Positions 45,494-53,795 of a stretch of 64,000 nt of DNA are shown in pieces. Every line of letters begins with the position of its first letter. Position 1 is the first letter of the stretch. The notes below the pieces were generated by a model, which saw only the letters and a program-made list of their open reading frames with translations, did not search any database and was not told the origin of the DNA. This DNA comes from Pseudomonas sp. Lineage in GTDB: Bacteria > Pseudomonadota > Gammaproteobacteria > Pseudomonadales > Pseudomonadaceae. The position numbers and the translations under genes are program-made. Where the stretch lies: contig NZ_JAGIBG010000001.1 in assembly GCF_017744435.1 (NCBI RefSeq), positions 318,456-382,455 on the forward strand, in the 5' to 3' direction.

Positions 45494-45590
45494 ATTCAGG
45501 TTCAATGAAAAAAAGCGGATCAGTTGCCGCGCCCGGACCAAAACCTGACACCTGTGCCAGGGTCAAACGCACTCAGACAAGGAGCTCTGC

Positions 45591-46166
45591 ATGACCGCGC
45601 TCGCCACCAACGCCGCCCTGCTGCTGATCGACCTGCAAATCGGTATCCACCACCCACGCCTGGGCCGACGCAACAATCCCGAGGCCGAGTTGCGCATGAG
45701 CGAACTGCTGGCGGCATGGCGCCTGGGCGGGCGCCCGATCGTGCACGTACGGCACGTTTCCCGCTCGCCCGCTTCGGTGTTCTGGCCAGGCCAGGCGGGC
45801 TGCGATTTCCAGCCGGCCTTCACGCCACTGGCCAGTGAAACCGTGTTCGACAAGCATGTGCCGGACGCCTTCGCCAACTCGGGGCTGGAGCGTTGGCTGC
45901 ACAATCGCGGTATCCGCGAGCTGGTGATCGCGGGTGTGATCACCAACAATTCGGTGGAATCCACGGCGCGCTCGGCAGGCAATCTCGGTTTCACCGTGGT
46001 GGTGGTGGCAGACGCCTGCTTCACCTTCGACCAGCATGACCTGCAAGGCCGGCTCTGGCGTGCCGAGGATGTGCATGCCATGTCATTGAGCAACCTGGCA
46101 CTCGATTACGCACAAATTCTGGACAGCGCAGACGTGTGCACCTGTATCTCAATGTGTACAAACTGA
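45591..46166 (+). CDS. isochorismatase-like cysteine-hydrolase family protein with Ser in place of Cys
   Basis: A 191-residue member of the isochorismatase/nicotinamidase fold. Asp14 (LLLIDLQIG) and Lys88 (FDKHVPDAF) of the triad are present. The third residue, normally Cys in the helix-start motif (T..xCV..TA), is Ser121 in GVITNNSVESTARSAG. Members without the Cys, like the phenazine enzyme PhzD, use a non-covalent mechanism, so activity is not excluded. AAGGAG precedes ATG 45591. The end of the protein has an unusual Cys-rich tail (DVCTCISMCTN). The exported hydrolase gene follows at 114 nt. Confidence 0.8.
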   Translation: MTALATNAALLLIDLQIGIHHPRLGRRNNPEAELRMSELLAAWRLGGRPIVHVRHVSRSPASVFWPGQAGCDFQPAFTPLASETVFDKHVPDAFANSGLERWLHNRGIRELVIAGVITNNSVESTARSAGNLGFTVVVVADACFTFDQHDLQGRLWRAEDVHAMSLSNLALDYAQILDSADVCTCISMCTN

Positions 46167-46280
46167 GACCGGATACACAAGAACGCTCTGCGCAGCCGCA
46201 TTGGACACATCCTCGATACAGCGATGGTCTTGAATGACTTGCATCCAACAGCGCCGATGGCCTAGCCAAGGAGACGCCCC

Positions 46281-47327
46281 ATGCAAGCTCGCCACGTACC
46301 CGCCGCACCGACCACACCACGCCGTTTCAGCCGTTCCATCCTGTTTGCCTGCGCCCTGCTGCCACTGGCCCTTGCGGCCGCCGGCACCACACACGCAGCG
46401 CAGGCACAACCCGCCGTCAACACCAGCGACGCTTTCGGCCCGCTGAAACACATCAAGGCTGGTGTCCTCGATGTCGCCTACGTCGAGCAAGGCCCGGCCG
46501 ACGGGCCGGTGGTGATCCTGCTGCACGGCTGGCCCTATGACATCCACAGCTTCCAGGACGTCGCCCCCGCACTCGCCGCCAAGGGCTATCGGGTACTGGT
46601 GCCCTACTTGCGCGGCTATGGCGAAACGCGCTTCCTGTCGCCTGACACGCCACGCAACGGCCAACCTTCGGCGCTGGCCAGCGACGTGATCGCCTTCATG
46701 GATGCACTGCAGGTCAAGCACGCCGTGCTGGCCGGCTTCGACTGGGGCGCGCGCACTGCCGATATCGTGGCGGCCCTGTGGCCCGAGCGGGTCAAGGCGC
46801 TGGTCTCGGTCAGCGGTTACCTGATCAGCAGCCAGGAAGCTGCCAAGGCGCCACTGCCGCCCAGTGCGGAGCTGCAGTGGTGGTACCAGTACTACTTCGC
46901 CACCGAACGCGGCCAGGCCGGCTACGAGAAGAACCGCCACGATTTTGCCAAGCTGATCTGGCAGACCGCATCACCCAAGTGGGGCTTCGACAATGCCACC
47001 TTCGAGCGCAGCGCCAAGGCGCTGGACAACCCGGACCAAGTCGCCATTACCGTGCACAACTACCGCTGGCGCCTGGGCCTGGCCCAGGGCGAAACCCAGT
47101 ACGACCCACTGGAAGCCAGGCTGGCCAAACTGCCCAGCATCGGTGTGCCAACCATTACTCTCGAAGGTGACGCCAACGGCGCGCCGCACCCGCCGGCCGA
47201 GGCCTATGCGCAGCGCTTCAGCGGCAAGTACGAGTACCGGCTGATCACTGGCGGTGTTGGCCACAACCTGCCACAAGAGGCTCCGCAGGCATTCGCCAAA
47301 GCGGTGGTGGATGCCGATCACCTCTGA
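46281..47327 (+). CDS. exported alpha/beta hydrolase, epoxide-hydrolase-like
   Basis: A 348-residue alpha/beta hydrolase with a long signal peptide (residues 1-40, core SILFACALLPLALAAAG, likely Ala-rich cleavage near THAAQA). The oxyanion motif HGWP lies at 82-85, the nucleophile in GFDWGAR is Asp154, the acid is near Asp296 and the catalytic base is His328 (GGVGHNLPQ). Asp as nucleophile and HGWP are typical of epoxide hydrolases and haloalkane dehalogenases; export also recalls the P. aeruginosa Cif epoxide hydrolase. Cap-domain tyrosines (WWYQYYF) fit an epoxide hydrolase. Substrate unknown. Confidence 0.82.
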   Translation: MQARHVPAAPTTPRRFSRSILFACALLPLALAAAGTTHAAQAQPAVNTSDAFGPLKHIKAGVLDVAYVEQGPADGPVVILLHGWPYDIHSFQDVAPALAAKGYRVLVPYLRGYGETRFLSPDTPRNGQPSALASDVIAFMDALQVKHAVLAGFDWGARTADIVAALWPERVKALVSVSGYLISSQEAAKAPLPPSAELQWWYQYYFATERGQAGYEKNRHDFAKLIWQTASPKWGFDNATFERSAKALDNPDQVAITVHNYRWRLGLAQGETQYDPLEARLAKLPSIGVPTITLEGDANGAPHPPAEAYAQRFSGKYEYRLITGGVGHNLPQEAPQAFAKAVVDADHL

Positions 47328-47451
47328 GACGAAAAACGCACGCAGCAGACAGAACGCGCAGCCATTTGCGCTACGCGGCGACTTGTAATATCCAGTTTCA
47401 TTTTTCCCATGGACAGTAGTCGGCCCAACGAACCTGATCGAGGCTACTTCC

Positions 47452-49365
47452 GTGTTGCAACGTCTGTTCTGTTCCGTGTCCCTGCTCACCCTGGCCATTT
47501 CCGCTGCCCATGCCGCCGACGCGCTCGACACACCGCGCCTGGCCGGCATGGACAACTTCCGCGACATCGCCGGCACCACCAGCGCTTACACCACCCGCCA
47601 TGATGGCGTGATGCGCGCCGGGGTGTTCTACCGCTCCAATGCCCTGACCCCGACCGCGGCCGATCTCGCCATCCTCAACGGTCTGGGCATCAGCGATGTC
47701 TTTGACCTGCGCACGCCCAGCGAAATCGCCGGCACGCCCGACACCCTGCCGGCCGGCGCCAGCTACACCAATATCGACATCATCGGCAGCACCACCTCGG
47801 GCGCGAACATCACCACCGTCACCTTCACCAGCGCGGCCCAGGCGCGGGCGATGATGCAGGAAACCAACCGCGCCTTCGTCAGCGATGCCGGCATGCGCGG
47901 GCAGTTCAGCGTGCTGTTCAACGAACTGGCCAGCGCCGACGGCGCCGCAGTGTTCCACTGCACCGCCGGCAAGGACCGCACCGGCTGGACCGCCGCCGTG
48001 CTGCTGAGCATCGCCGGCGTCGACGACGCGACCATCATGAGCAACTACCTGGCCACCAACGACTACACCGCCGCCCGCATCAAGGCGACGCTGGCGGCGA
48101 TGCCGGCAAGCATGGCCGCAATCTACGCGCCGCTGATTGGCGTCGAAGCCAGCTACCTGCAAGCGGGCCTCGATGAGGTCACCGCCGAATACGGCAGCAT
48201 GGACAACTACCTGAAGCAGGGCCTGGGGCTGTCGCAAGAAACCATCTACGTGCTGCGCGGCAAGATGGTCCGCTACGGCACGCTGCCGGGCGAAGCCAGC
48301 CTGCTGGGCAACGCTGCTGCCGGTGCGCAGCTGCTGGGTCAGTTGCAGGACACGGCGCTGTCGGGCAGCTACACCGCCTACAACTACTACCTGCAATCGG
48401 CCATCGACGCCGGCACGCTGGGTGGCGTCGAGTCGACCGTGGGTGGCCAGGTGCATGCCGATGCTGCCAGCTTCCTCCTGCGCCAAGGGGCGATGATCGA
48501 CCGAGCGGCCGCACCCTTTGCCGATGGCAGCGACCTCAAGGTCGGCCAGTCACGCCTGTGGAGCACCGCGCTGGCGGGTTACCTGGGCACCGATGGCTCG
48601 TCCCACGCGGCCAGCAGCAACGAACACAGCCAGGGCCTGATGATCGGCATGACCCAACGCTTCTCCGAAGCGCTCAGCGCCCATGCCGGCTTCGGCTACA
48701 GCAATGGCAATGTCGGGGGCGCCGGTGGCGAGGCGGACACCGACCTGACCTTCCTCAGCCTGGGGGCGCGCTTCGCGCCGAATGGCCTGGAACACGGCCT
48801 GTTCATCGACGCCGATGCCAGCGCCGGCTGGCTCGACTATTCGAGCAAGCGCGAGCTCGGTGGCGGCCTGGGCACAGCCAAGGGCGACAGCCACGGCACC
48901 CTGGCCGGCGGCAGCCTGGCGCTGGGCTATCGCCTGCCCACTGGCGCCATGGTGCTGGAGCCAAGCCTCGGGCTGCGGGTCAGCCGCGTTGACCTGAACG
49001 GTTTCACCGAGAAAGGCAGCGAGCTGGCCTTGCAGGTGGATGACCTGAAAGAAACCCGTCGCGCCGCCGTGGCCAACCTCAAGGCTTCCTTCGCGCCGGT
49101 CGCCATGGGCAGTTGGCAGCTGGTGCCGGGGGTCGAGGTGGGTTACGAGCATGTGCTGGGCGACCATGAGGTCGACAGCGAGGGCCATCTGCTGGGGCTG
49201 GATATCGAGCAGCGGGCGACCTTCGATAATCGCGACCAGTTCGTGGGTGGCGTGAACCTGATGGCCAACCTTGGGGCGCTGAGCGTGGGGGCCGAAGTGG
49301 CAGCCATGGGCGGCGGGGACAGCCATGGGGTCAGTGGCAGCCTCAAGGCCAGCTACGCGTTCTGA
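47452..49365 (+). CDS. tyrosine phosphatase-autotransporter fusion
   Basis: A 637-residue outer-membrane protein. A signal peptide (VLQRLFCSVSLLTLAISAAHA) is followed by a Y_phosphatase3 domain: NFRDIAG (35-41), FDLRTPSE (84-91) and the P loop HCTAGKDRTG (169-178) with nucleophile Cys170 and Arg176. A helical linker (about 240-360) leads to a C-terminal autotransporter barrel of about 270 residues, beginning near SRLWSTALAGYLGTDG and ending in ...SLKASYAF with the terminal Phe needed for BAM insertion. The phosphatase should reach the cell surface. Start GTG 47452 stands 8 nt after GAGG. A divergent-converging AraC gene follows. The substrate, host or self, is unknown. Confidence 0.88.
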   Translation: MLQRLFCSVSLLTLAISAAHAADALDTPRLAGMDNFRDIAGTTSAYTTRHDGVMRAGVFYRSNALTPTAADLAILNGLGISDVFDLRTPSEIAGTPDTLPAGASYTNIDIIGSTTSGANITTVTFTSAAQARAMMQETNRAFVSDAGMRGQFSVLFNELASADGAAVFHCTAGKDRTGWTAAVLLSIAGVDDATIMSNYLATNDYTAARIKATLAAMPASMAAIYAPLIGVEASYLQAGLDEVTAEYGSMDNYLKQGLGLSQETIYVLRGKMVRYGTLPGEASLLGNAAAGAQLLGQLQDTALSGSYTAYNYYLQSAIDAGTLGGVESTVGGQVHADAASFLLRQGAMIDRAAAPFADGSDLKVGQSRLWSTALAGYLGTDGSSHAASSNEHSQGLMIGMTQRFSEALSAHAGFGYSNGNVGGAGGEADTDLTFLSLGARFAPNGLEHGLFIDADASAGWLDYSSKRELGGGLGTAKGDSHGTLAGGSLALGYRLPTGAMVLEPSLGLRVSRVDLNGFTEKGSELALQVDDLKETRRAAVANLKASFAPVAMGSWQLVPGVEVGYEHVLGDHEVDSEGHLLGLDIEQRATFDNRDQFVGGVNLMANLGALSVGAEVAAMGGGDSHGVSGSLKASYAF

Positions 49366-49396
49366 TACTTGAATGGGGCCACGTTGTGGCCCCCGA

Positions 49397-50377
49397 CTAC
49401 CGGCGCCGAATCAAAGCCGGACTGACGCCAAAGGCTTGCTGGAAGTACTGGGTAAATCGCCCGGCATTGCTGAAGCCATGGCGCAAGGCAACCTCCGCCA
49501 CCGACCCGCCCTCTCCGCGAGCCAGCATTTCACGCGCCTGCTCCAGCCGTACCTGGCGCTGATAGCCGACAATCGAAGTCCCGGTAAAGCGCCGGAAACC
49601 ATCCTGCAGCGCCCGCAAGCTGACATTGGCCCTCCCGGCCAGCTCGCTGCCACTGACCTGCCTCTCGGGGTGCTCGCGCAGATAAGCCATGGCCGCTTTC
49701 ACATGCCGCGGTGCAATCGCCGGCACTGGGCTGCGCAACGCCTCGCTGTAGTTGTGCGGCCAGGTTTCCAGCAGCGCGTCGACCAGCATCTCCTGCAAGC
49801 GTACAGGCATCAGCAGGCCGGTGTTGATCAGCTGGTCGAACTCGGTCCCGGTTGCCAGTTCGAGCAAGGCCCGGATCCCTTGAAACGCCGGGTTGCCCAG
49901 GTCGACCCGGGGCGCAAAGCGAATCGGCGCAGCCAAGGGTTTTTCGAGCAGGGTCGAAAGTCGCTCGGCGAACGCTGCACGGCGGATCGACATGCCACAC
50001 TGGGCGTGCCCCTCGGTGATGCGCACCGAGCGGATGTCGAGCTTGTCCACCGCCAGGCCGACCTGGGCACCACCGATCGACTCACCACGGTGGTCGAAGA
50101 TGATCTTGCCCGCAGTGGGCAGTACAAAGGTGATTTCGTCCTGCGGCGCCGGCAGGACGATGGTGAAGTCGCCCTGGTACTGCATGCGCCGCACGCTCAT
50201 GCCCTCGAAGCGGCCGTAAACGCCACCGATGGCGATACCTTCGCCCAGCGGCGGGATGCCGGCATACAGGTTGCCGTAGAGCTGCGTGAACAAGGCAGCG
50301 AACTCGTCGCTGCGTATGTCGCTGGAGCGGAGCATGAACTGCTTGCGGATCGTGCCGGGATTCACCGAGTCGCACAC
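49397..50377 (-). CDS. AraC-family transcriptional regulator
   Basis: A 326-residue regulator with a C-terminal double HTH: VSGSELAGRANVSLRALQDGFRRFTGTSIVGYQRQVRLEQAREML (about 238-285) and VAEVALRHGFSNAGRFTQYFQQAFGVSP (about 293-322). The N-terminal half has an AraC-binding-like domain of the FeaR/NahR-independent type (QYQGDFTIVLPAPQDEITFVLPTAG), as in regulators of aromatic catabolism. Several starts are possible: GTG 50377 or ATG 50335. It converges on the phosphatase-autotransporter gene and lies downstream of the Tat phosphoesterase gene on the same strand. Target unknown. Confidence 0.82.
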   Translation of the reverse strand: MCDSVNPGTIRKQFMLRSSDIRSDEFAALFTQLYGNLYAGIPPLGEGIAIGGVYGRFEGMSVRRMQYQGDFTIVLPAPQDEITFVLPTAGKIIFDHRGESIGGAQVGLAVDKLDIRSVRITEGHAQCGMSIRRAAFAERLSTLLEKPLAAPIRFAPRVDLGNPAFQGIRALLELATGTEFDQLINTGLLMPVRLQEMLVDALLETWPHNYSEALRSPVPAIAPRHVKAAMAYLREHPERQVSGSELAGRANVSLRALQDGFRRFTGTSIVGYQRQVRLEQAREMLARGEGGSVAEVALRHGFSNAGRFTQYFQQAFGVSPALIRRR

Positions 50378-50453
50378 CTTGTGCCACGAAAAGAGACCCG
50401 CATACTAGCAGCTACGCGTGACAGGCAAGTGACGCCCCTGCCGATCGCCCGCG

Positions 50454-52151
50454 TCAGCCAAGGTCCAGGGCGTTGCTCAGGTCACCCAGCAATACCTGCC
50501 CGCGCGCCGCCATGGCCTGGTCCCTCGCCTGCAGCCCTTCAAGCGGCTCCAGGTCGAACACCCGGGTGATCAGGCGCAGGATCGAGGTGGTGTCGTAGAC
50601 CGTGTGATCCACCGTGCCCTTGCGGGCAAACGGCGAAACCACCAGCGCCGGGACCCGCGACCCCGGCCCGAAGCGGTCGCCCTTGGGCGGGGCGACGTGG
50701 TCCCACCAGCCGCCGTTCTCGTCGACGGTGATCACCACCACCATGTTCGTCCACTGCGGGCTTTCCATCAGGGTCTTGACGATGCGCTCGATGTGCCGGT
50801 CGCCCGAGGCCACATCGGCGTAGCCGGCATGCAGGTTGAGGTTGCCCTGGGGCTTGTAGAAGGTCACCGCCGGCAAGCGCCCGGCGGCCGCGTCGGCGAG
50901 GAAGCGGTTGGTACTCGGGTCTTCGCCGAGCCCGCCGTCGCGCAGGCGCTTGCGACGTTCCTCGGGGTGCTCCGGGCCCTGCTGCGCAAAGTAGTTGAAC
51001 GGCTGGTGGTGGTACTGAAAGTTGGGGATCTTGGGGATGCTGCCAGAATCCTTGTACTCATCCAGCGTGGCCTGCCAGCCGCCGGCGTACCAGGCCCAGT
51101 CGACATTGCGCCTGGCCAGCTTGTCGCCGATGTGTTCGTGGGTCTGCGGCACCAGCACGTTGGGCAGGTCGGGCTTGGCATAGTCCGGGCGTGCCGGGTC
51201 ACGTATCCAGGTCGGCCAGTACGGCGGGGCCAGGGTGTTGACCGCATGGCCATCCGGGGTAATGGCACTGGGGCCGAACTGCGGCGGGCCGTCGTGGGCC
51301 TTGTTCGGCGAGCCGGCCAGGGGCTTGAGGCGGATGTCCAGCGGGTCGTCGCTCTGGAGCTGGGCGATCTGGCTGTGTGCAGGCGAGCTGGCGGCATTCG
51401 GGTAGAACGGCGCGCGCCCGGCGACCAGGTACTGATGGTTGAGGAACGAGCCACCAAAAGCGGCCTGGAAGAAGTTGTCGCACAGCACGAACTGCCGGGC
51501 CAGGTCCCACAAGCGCAGGTTGTAGCGGGTCTGCGGGTAGTAGCCCATGGTCAGCCCGCCGGCATCGGACCAGGCGGCAAAGCCATCATTCTTGCCGCCA
51601 TTGATCTGCATCTGATTCTGGTAGAACACATGCCACAGGTCGCGGGTCACCAGGCCCAGCGGCAGGTCTTCGCCCTTGGGGCCCTTGAGGGCGAACGGCG
51701 CGTTGGGCAGCTCGGCCTGGAATGCGAGGTCTTTTTCGTAGGTGACGCCGTCGACGGTCTGGGGGCCGACCTGCAACGTGCCGCCGAAGGTCGGTGGCAG
51801 GGTATCGAACAGAACACCGTCACGATCACGCTGGGCGTAGGCGTCCTTGCTCAGCTGGGCAAGCGGGCTCTGCAGCCCGGGGAAATCGGCGAACAGGTTG
51901 TTGAAGCTGCGGTTCTCGGCGTAGATCACCACAACGGTCTTGACCTTGTCGCGCAGTGCTCGGTCCAGCGCGGCGCCGGTAGGCTGCGGCCGGACAGTGG
52001 CGGCCGGACTGCCGTCGGCAGGGCTGCAACCCGCCAGGCTGGCACCGGCGCCCAACAGCGCCAGGCCACCCAGGAAGCCGCGGCGCGTAGGGCCGCTGGA
52101 GGGTTGTTCGTCGTGCTCCGCTACCGTGTCCTGACCGGGTGTCTCGTGCAT
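50454..52151 (-). CDS. Tat-exported phosphoesterase (AcpA/phospholipase C-like) lipoprotein
   Basis: A 565-residue protein of the phosphoesterase family (bacterial phospholipase C and AcpA acid phosphatases). The leader has a twin-arginine motif (PTRRGFLGG, Arg23-Arg24) and then a lipobox LAGC (Cys42), so it is probably a Tat-exported lipoprotein. Catalytic segments are VVIYAENRSFNNLF (about 76-89), GGSFLNHQYLVAG, and VVVITVDENGGWWDHVAPP with metal ligands. It would release phosphate from esters in the envelope. ATG 52151 lies 6 nt after GGAG; an upstream TTG is less likely. Twin TGACA/TGTCA palindromes precede it. Confidence 0.87.
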   Translation of the reverse strand: MHETPGQDTVAEHDEQPSSGPTRRGFLGGLALLGAGASLAGCSPADGSPAATVRPQPTGAALDRALRDKVKTVVVIYAENRSFNNLFADFPGLQSPLAQLSKDAYAQRDRDGVLFDTLPPTFGGTLQVGPQTVDGVTYEKDLAFQAELPNAPFALKGPKGEDLPLGLVTRDLWHVFYQNQMQINGGKNDGFAAWSDAGGLTMGYYPQTRYNLRLWDLARQFVLCDNFFQAAFGGSFLNHQYLVAGRAPFYPNAASSPAHSQIAQLQSDDPLDIRLKPLAGSPNKAHDGPPQFGPSAITPDGHAVNTLAPPYWPTWIRDPARPDYAKPDLPNVLVPQTHEHIGDKLARRNVDWAWYAGGWQATLDEYKDSGSIPKIPNFQYHHQPFNYFAQQGPEHPEERRKRLRDGGLGEDPSTNRFLADAAAGRLPAVTFYKPQGNLNLHAGYADVASGDRHIERIVKTLMESPQWTNMVVVITVDENGGWWDHVAPPKGDRFGPGSRVPALVVSPFARKGTVDHTVYDTTSILRLITRVFDLEPLEGLQARDQAMAARGQVLLGDLSNALDLG

Positions 52152-52169
52152 CGCCTGCTCCGCAACTTG

Positions 52170-52221
52170 TGACAATTTGTGTCAAAGCAGGCTAGCGAGG
52201 GGTCGTGACAGTCTTGTGTCA
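52170..52221 (-). promoter_or_regulatory. two TGACA/TGTCA inverted repeats upstream of the phosphoesterase
   Basis: TGACAATTTGTGTCA (52170-52184) and TGACAGTCTTGTGTCA (52206-52221) are similar imperfect palindromes 36 nt apart, between the phosphoesterase start and the Rieske gene end. They may bind a dimeric regulator. A PhoB box was considered, but the 11-nt direct repeat pattern is poor. Confidence 0.4.
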
Positions 52222-52223
52222 TT

Positions 52224-53459
52224 TCATCCTACCGACTTCAGCTGCGGCCGCCCTTCCAGGCGCTCAAGCATGGTCTCGCAGTACCAGTCATCGAATTGGC
52301 AAACACCATTCTCGGCATGCTCGGAGAATGGGCCAGGCTCGTAGCTCGGCGAGGAAACGCCAGCATGGGTGCCTTCGACCAGGCGACGATCCTGATCGTT
52401 GGTGGCCAGCCAGACCTTGGTCAGGCGATCAAGATCGTAATCGACGCCTTCCACCGCAGATTCCGGCACCAGCCATTTGGTGGTCACCAGCGTCTCGCCC
52501 GGCCCGATCGGCAGCACACGGAAACTCAATGCGTGGTCGCCCAAGAAGTGATTCCAGGTCGAGGGGTAGTTGAAGTACAGCAATGCACCGATGTCTGGCT
52601 CACCGCTCTTGTCCAGCCGGCCGGCAACGGCCGGCTTGCCATCCATGGTGTAGCTGACCGCACCGGCAGACAGCGGAATGCGTGTCATGCGGAAGCGCCC
52701 CAGCGGGTCCATGTTCAGCCGGCTGGGCATGCCAGCGGCTTCACAGCGGTCCCAGTGCGCCACCAGCTCTGGGTCGTCATCGCCGCCCACGCCGGCAACC
52801 GACAGGTTCTCGACAAAGGAATTGAGCAACTCTGGGTGGGTACCGTCGCAGTGGTAGCACTCACGGTTGTTCTCGAAGACCAGTTTCCAGTTGCCCTTCT
52901 CGATCAGGTTCGACTCGAAGGCGACCTTGCAGTTTTCCAGGAAGTGCGGCGCGATGAAGGGGCTGACGGCGGCGCGGAAGCTGGAGAAATCCGGGGCCTT
53001 TTCCGCGACGCAAACATAGATGTAGGTGTGCACGACCTCGATATGCACGGGCTTCAGGCCGTAGTTCGATTTATCGAAGTCGGCGCCCATGTTGCCGGCA
53101 TAGATCAGGTTGCCATCGAGCTCGAACGTCCATTTGTGGTACGGGCACACCAGCTTGGCGACCTTGCCACTGGCGTGCTCGCACACCTTGGCGCCGCGAT
53201 GGCGGCAGGCGTTGTGGAACGCGCGCACCTCGCCATCCTTGCCGCGCACGATGGCCACTGGGTAATCGCCGATCTGCAGGGTGAAATACTGCCCAGCCTT
53301 TGGAATCTCGAAGGTATGCCCGGCGAACACCCAATCCTTGTGCCAGATCTGCGCGAGATCCTGCCGATAGACCTCAGGATCGAGATAGAGCTCACGCGGC
53401 AACACATGGCGAGGCTTGCGCTGCTTGATCAGGCCAATCACGGATTCATTGCTGTTCAT
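52224..53459 (-). CDS. Rieske non-heme iron oxygenase, quaternary-amine type
   Basis: A 411-residue oxygenase alpha subunit. The Rieske cluster ligands are CRHRG (Cys85, His87) and CPYHKW (Cys105, His108). The mononuclear iron site is in NNRECYHCDGTHPE (His203, His208), and the bridging residue before it is Glu200 instead of the Asp of ring-hydroxylating dioxygenases, as in carnitine monooxygenase CntA. Overall sequence resembles GbcA/CntA-type enzymes that demethylate or cleave betaines and carnitine. GGAGGATAATA precedes ATG 53459. No reductase gene is adjacent, so electrons must come from elsewhere. A GlxA-type regulator is divergent and an MFS carrier lies beyond it. Confidence 0.88.
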   Translation of the reverse strand: MNSNESVIGLIKQRKPRHVLPRELYLDPEVYRQDLAQIWHKDWVFAGHTFEIPKAGQYFTLQIGDYPVAIVRGKDGEVRAFHNACRHRGAKVCEHASGKVAKLVCPYHKWTFELDGNLIYAGNMGADFDKSNYGLKPVHIEVVHTYIYVCVAEKAPDFSSFRAAVSPFIAPHFLENCKVAFESNLIEKGNWKLVFENNRECYHCDGTHPELLNSFVENLSVAGVGGDDDPELVAHWDRCEAAGMPSRLNMDPLGRFRMTRIPLSAGAVSYTMDGKPAVAGRLDKSGEPDIGALLYFNYPSTWNHFLGDHALSFRVLPIGPGETLVTTKWLVPESAVEGVDYDLDRLTKVWLATNDQDRRLVEGTHAGVSSPSYEPGPFSEHAENGVCQFDDWYCETMLERLEGRPQLKSVG

Positions 53460-53795
53460 TATTATCCTCCGGACACTGCAAAGAACTGTAACTTCAATCA
53501 CTGCTTCGCATATTACGCCGCACTGAAAAAAGTACACCGGCACTAAAATTACCTTACGCATAACTTAAATTCATGCGAGAAAACAAGCTGTTTGACGCTG
53601 GACAATCGACCACCCACGACATTATGTTACGCAGCCATAACAAGGGGTTATCAAGAAAAGCCTGGAAAAGTCGTTAGACCAGCGCCGCGAACCACCCCTA
53701 TATTAATGCGCACATTGATGGCAACTTCCGCCCTCTATAAGCATCGACATTAAATGAGTTGCCCAAGCATTGAGCCTGGGTTACTGGGTGCCGCC
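53460..53795. other. AT-rich divergent regulatory region
   Basis: This 336-nt region between the Rieske and regulator genes has no coding frame and is clearly more AT-rich than its surroundings. The hexamer TTACGC occurs in the same orientation at 53513, 53554 and 53637, spacings of 41 and 83 nt, close to four and eight helical turns. TTATG...CATAA flanks the last copy. These are candidate binding sites of the divergent AraC-type regulator. Confidence 0.5.

Noticed and set aside
52170..52221. PhoB box before the phosphoesterase
   Set aside because: The TGACA/TGTCA elements are inverted repeats; an 11-nt direct repeat of CTGTCAT type could not be aligned convincingly.
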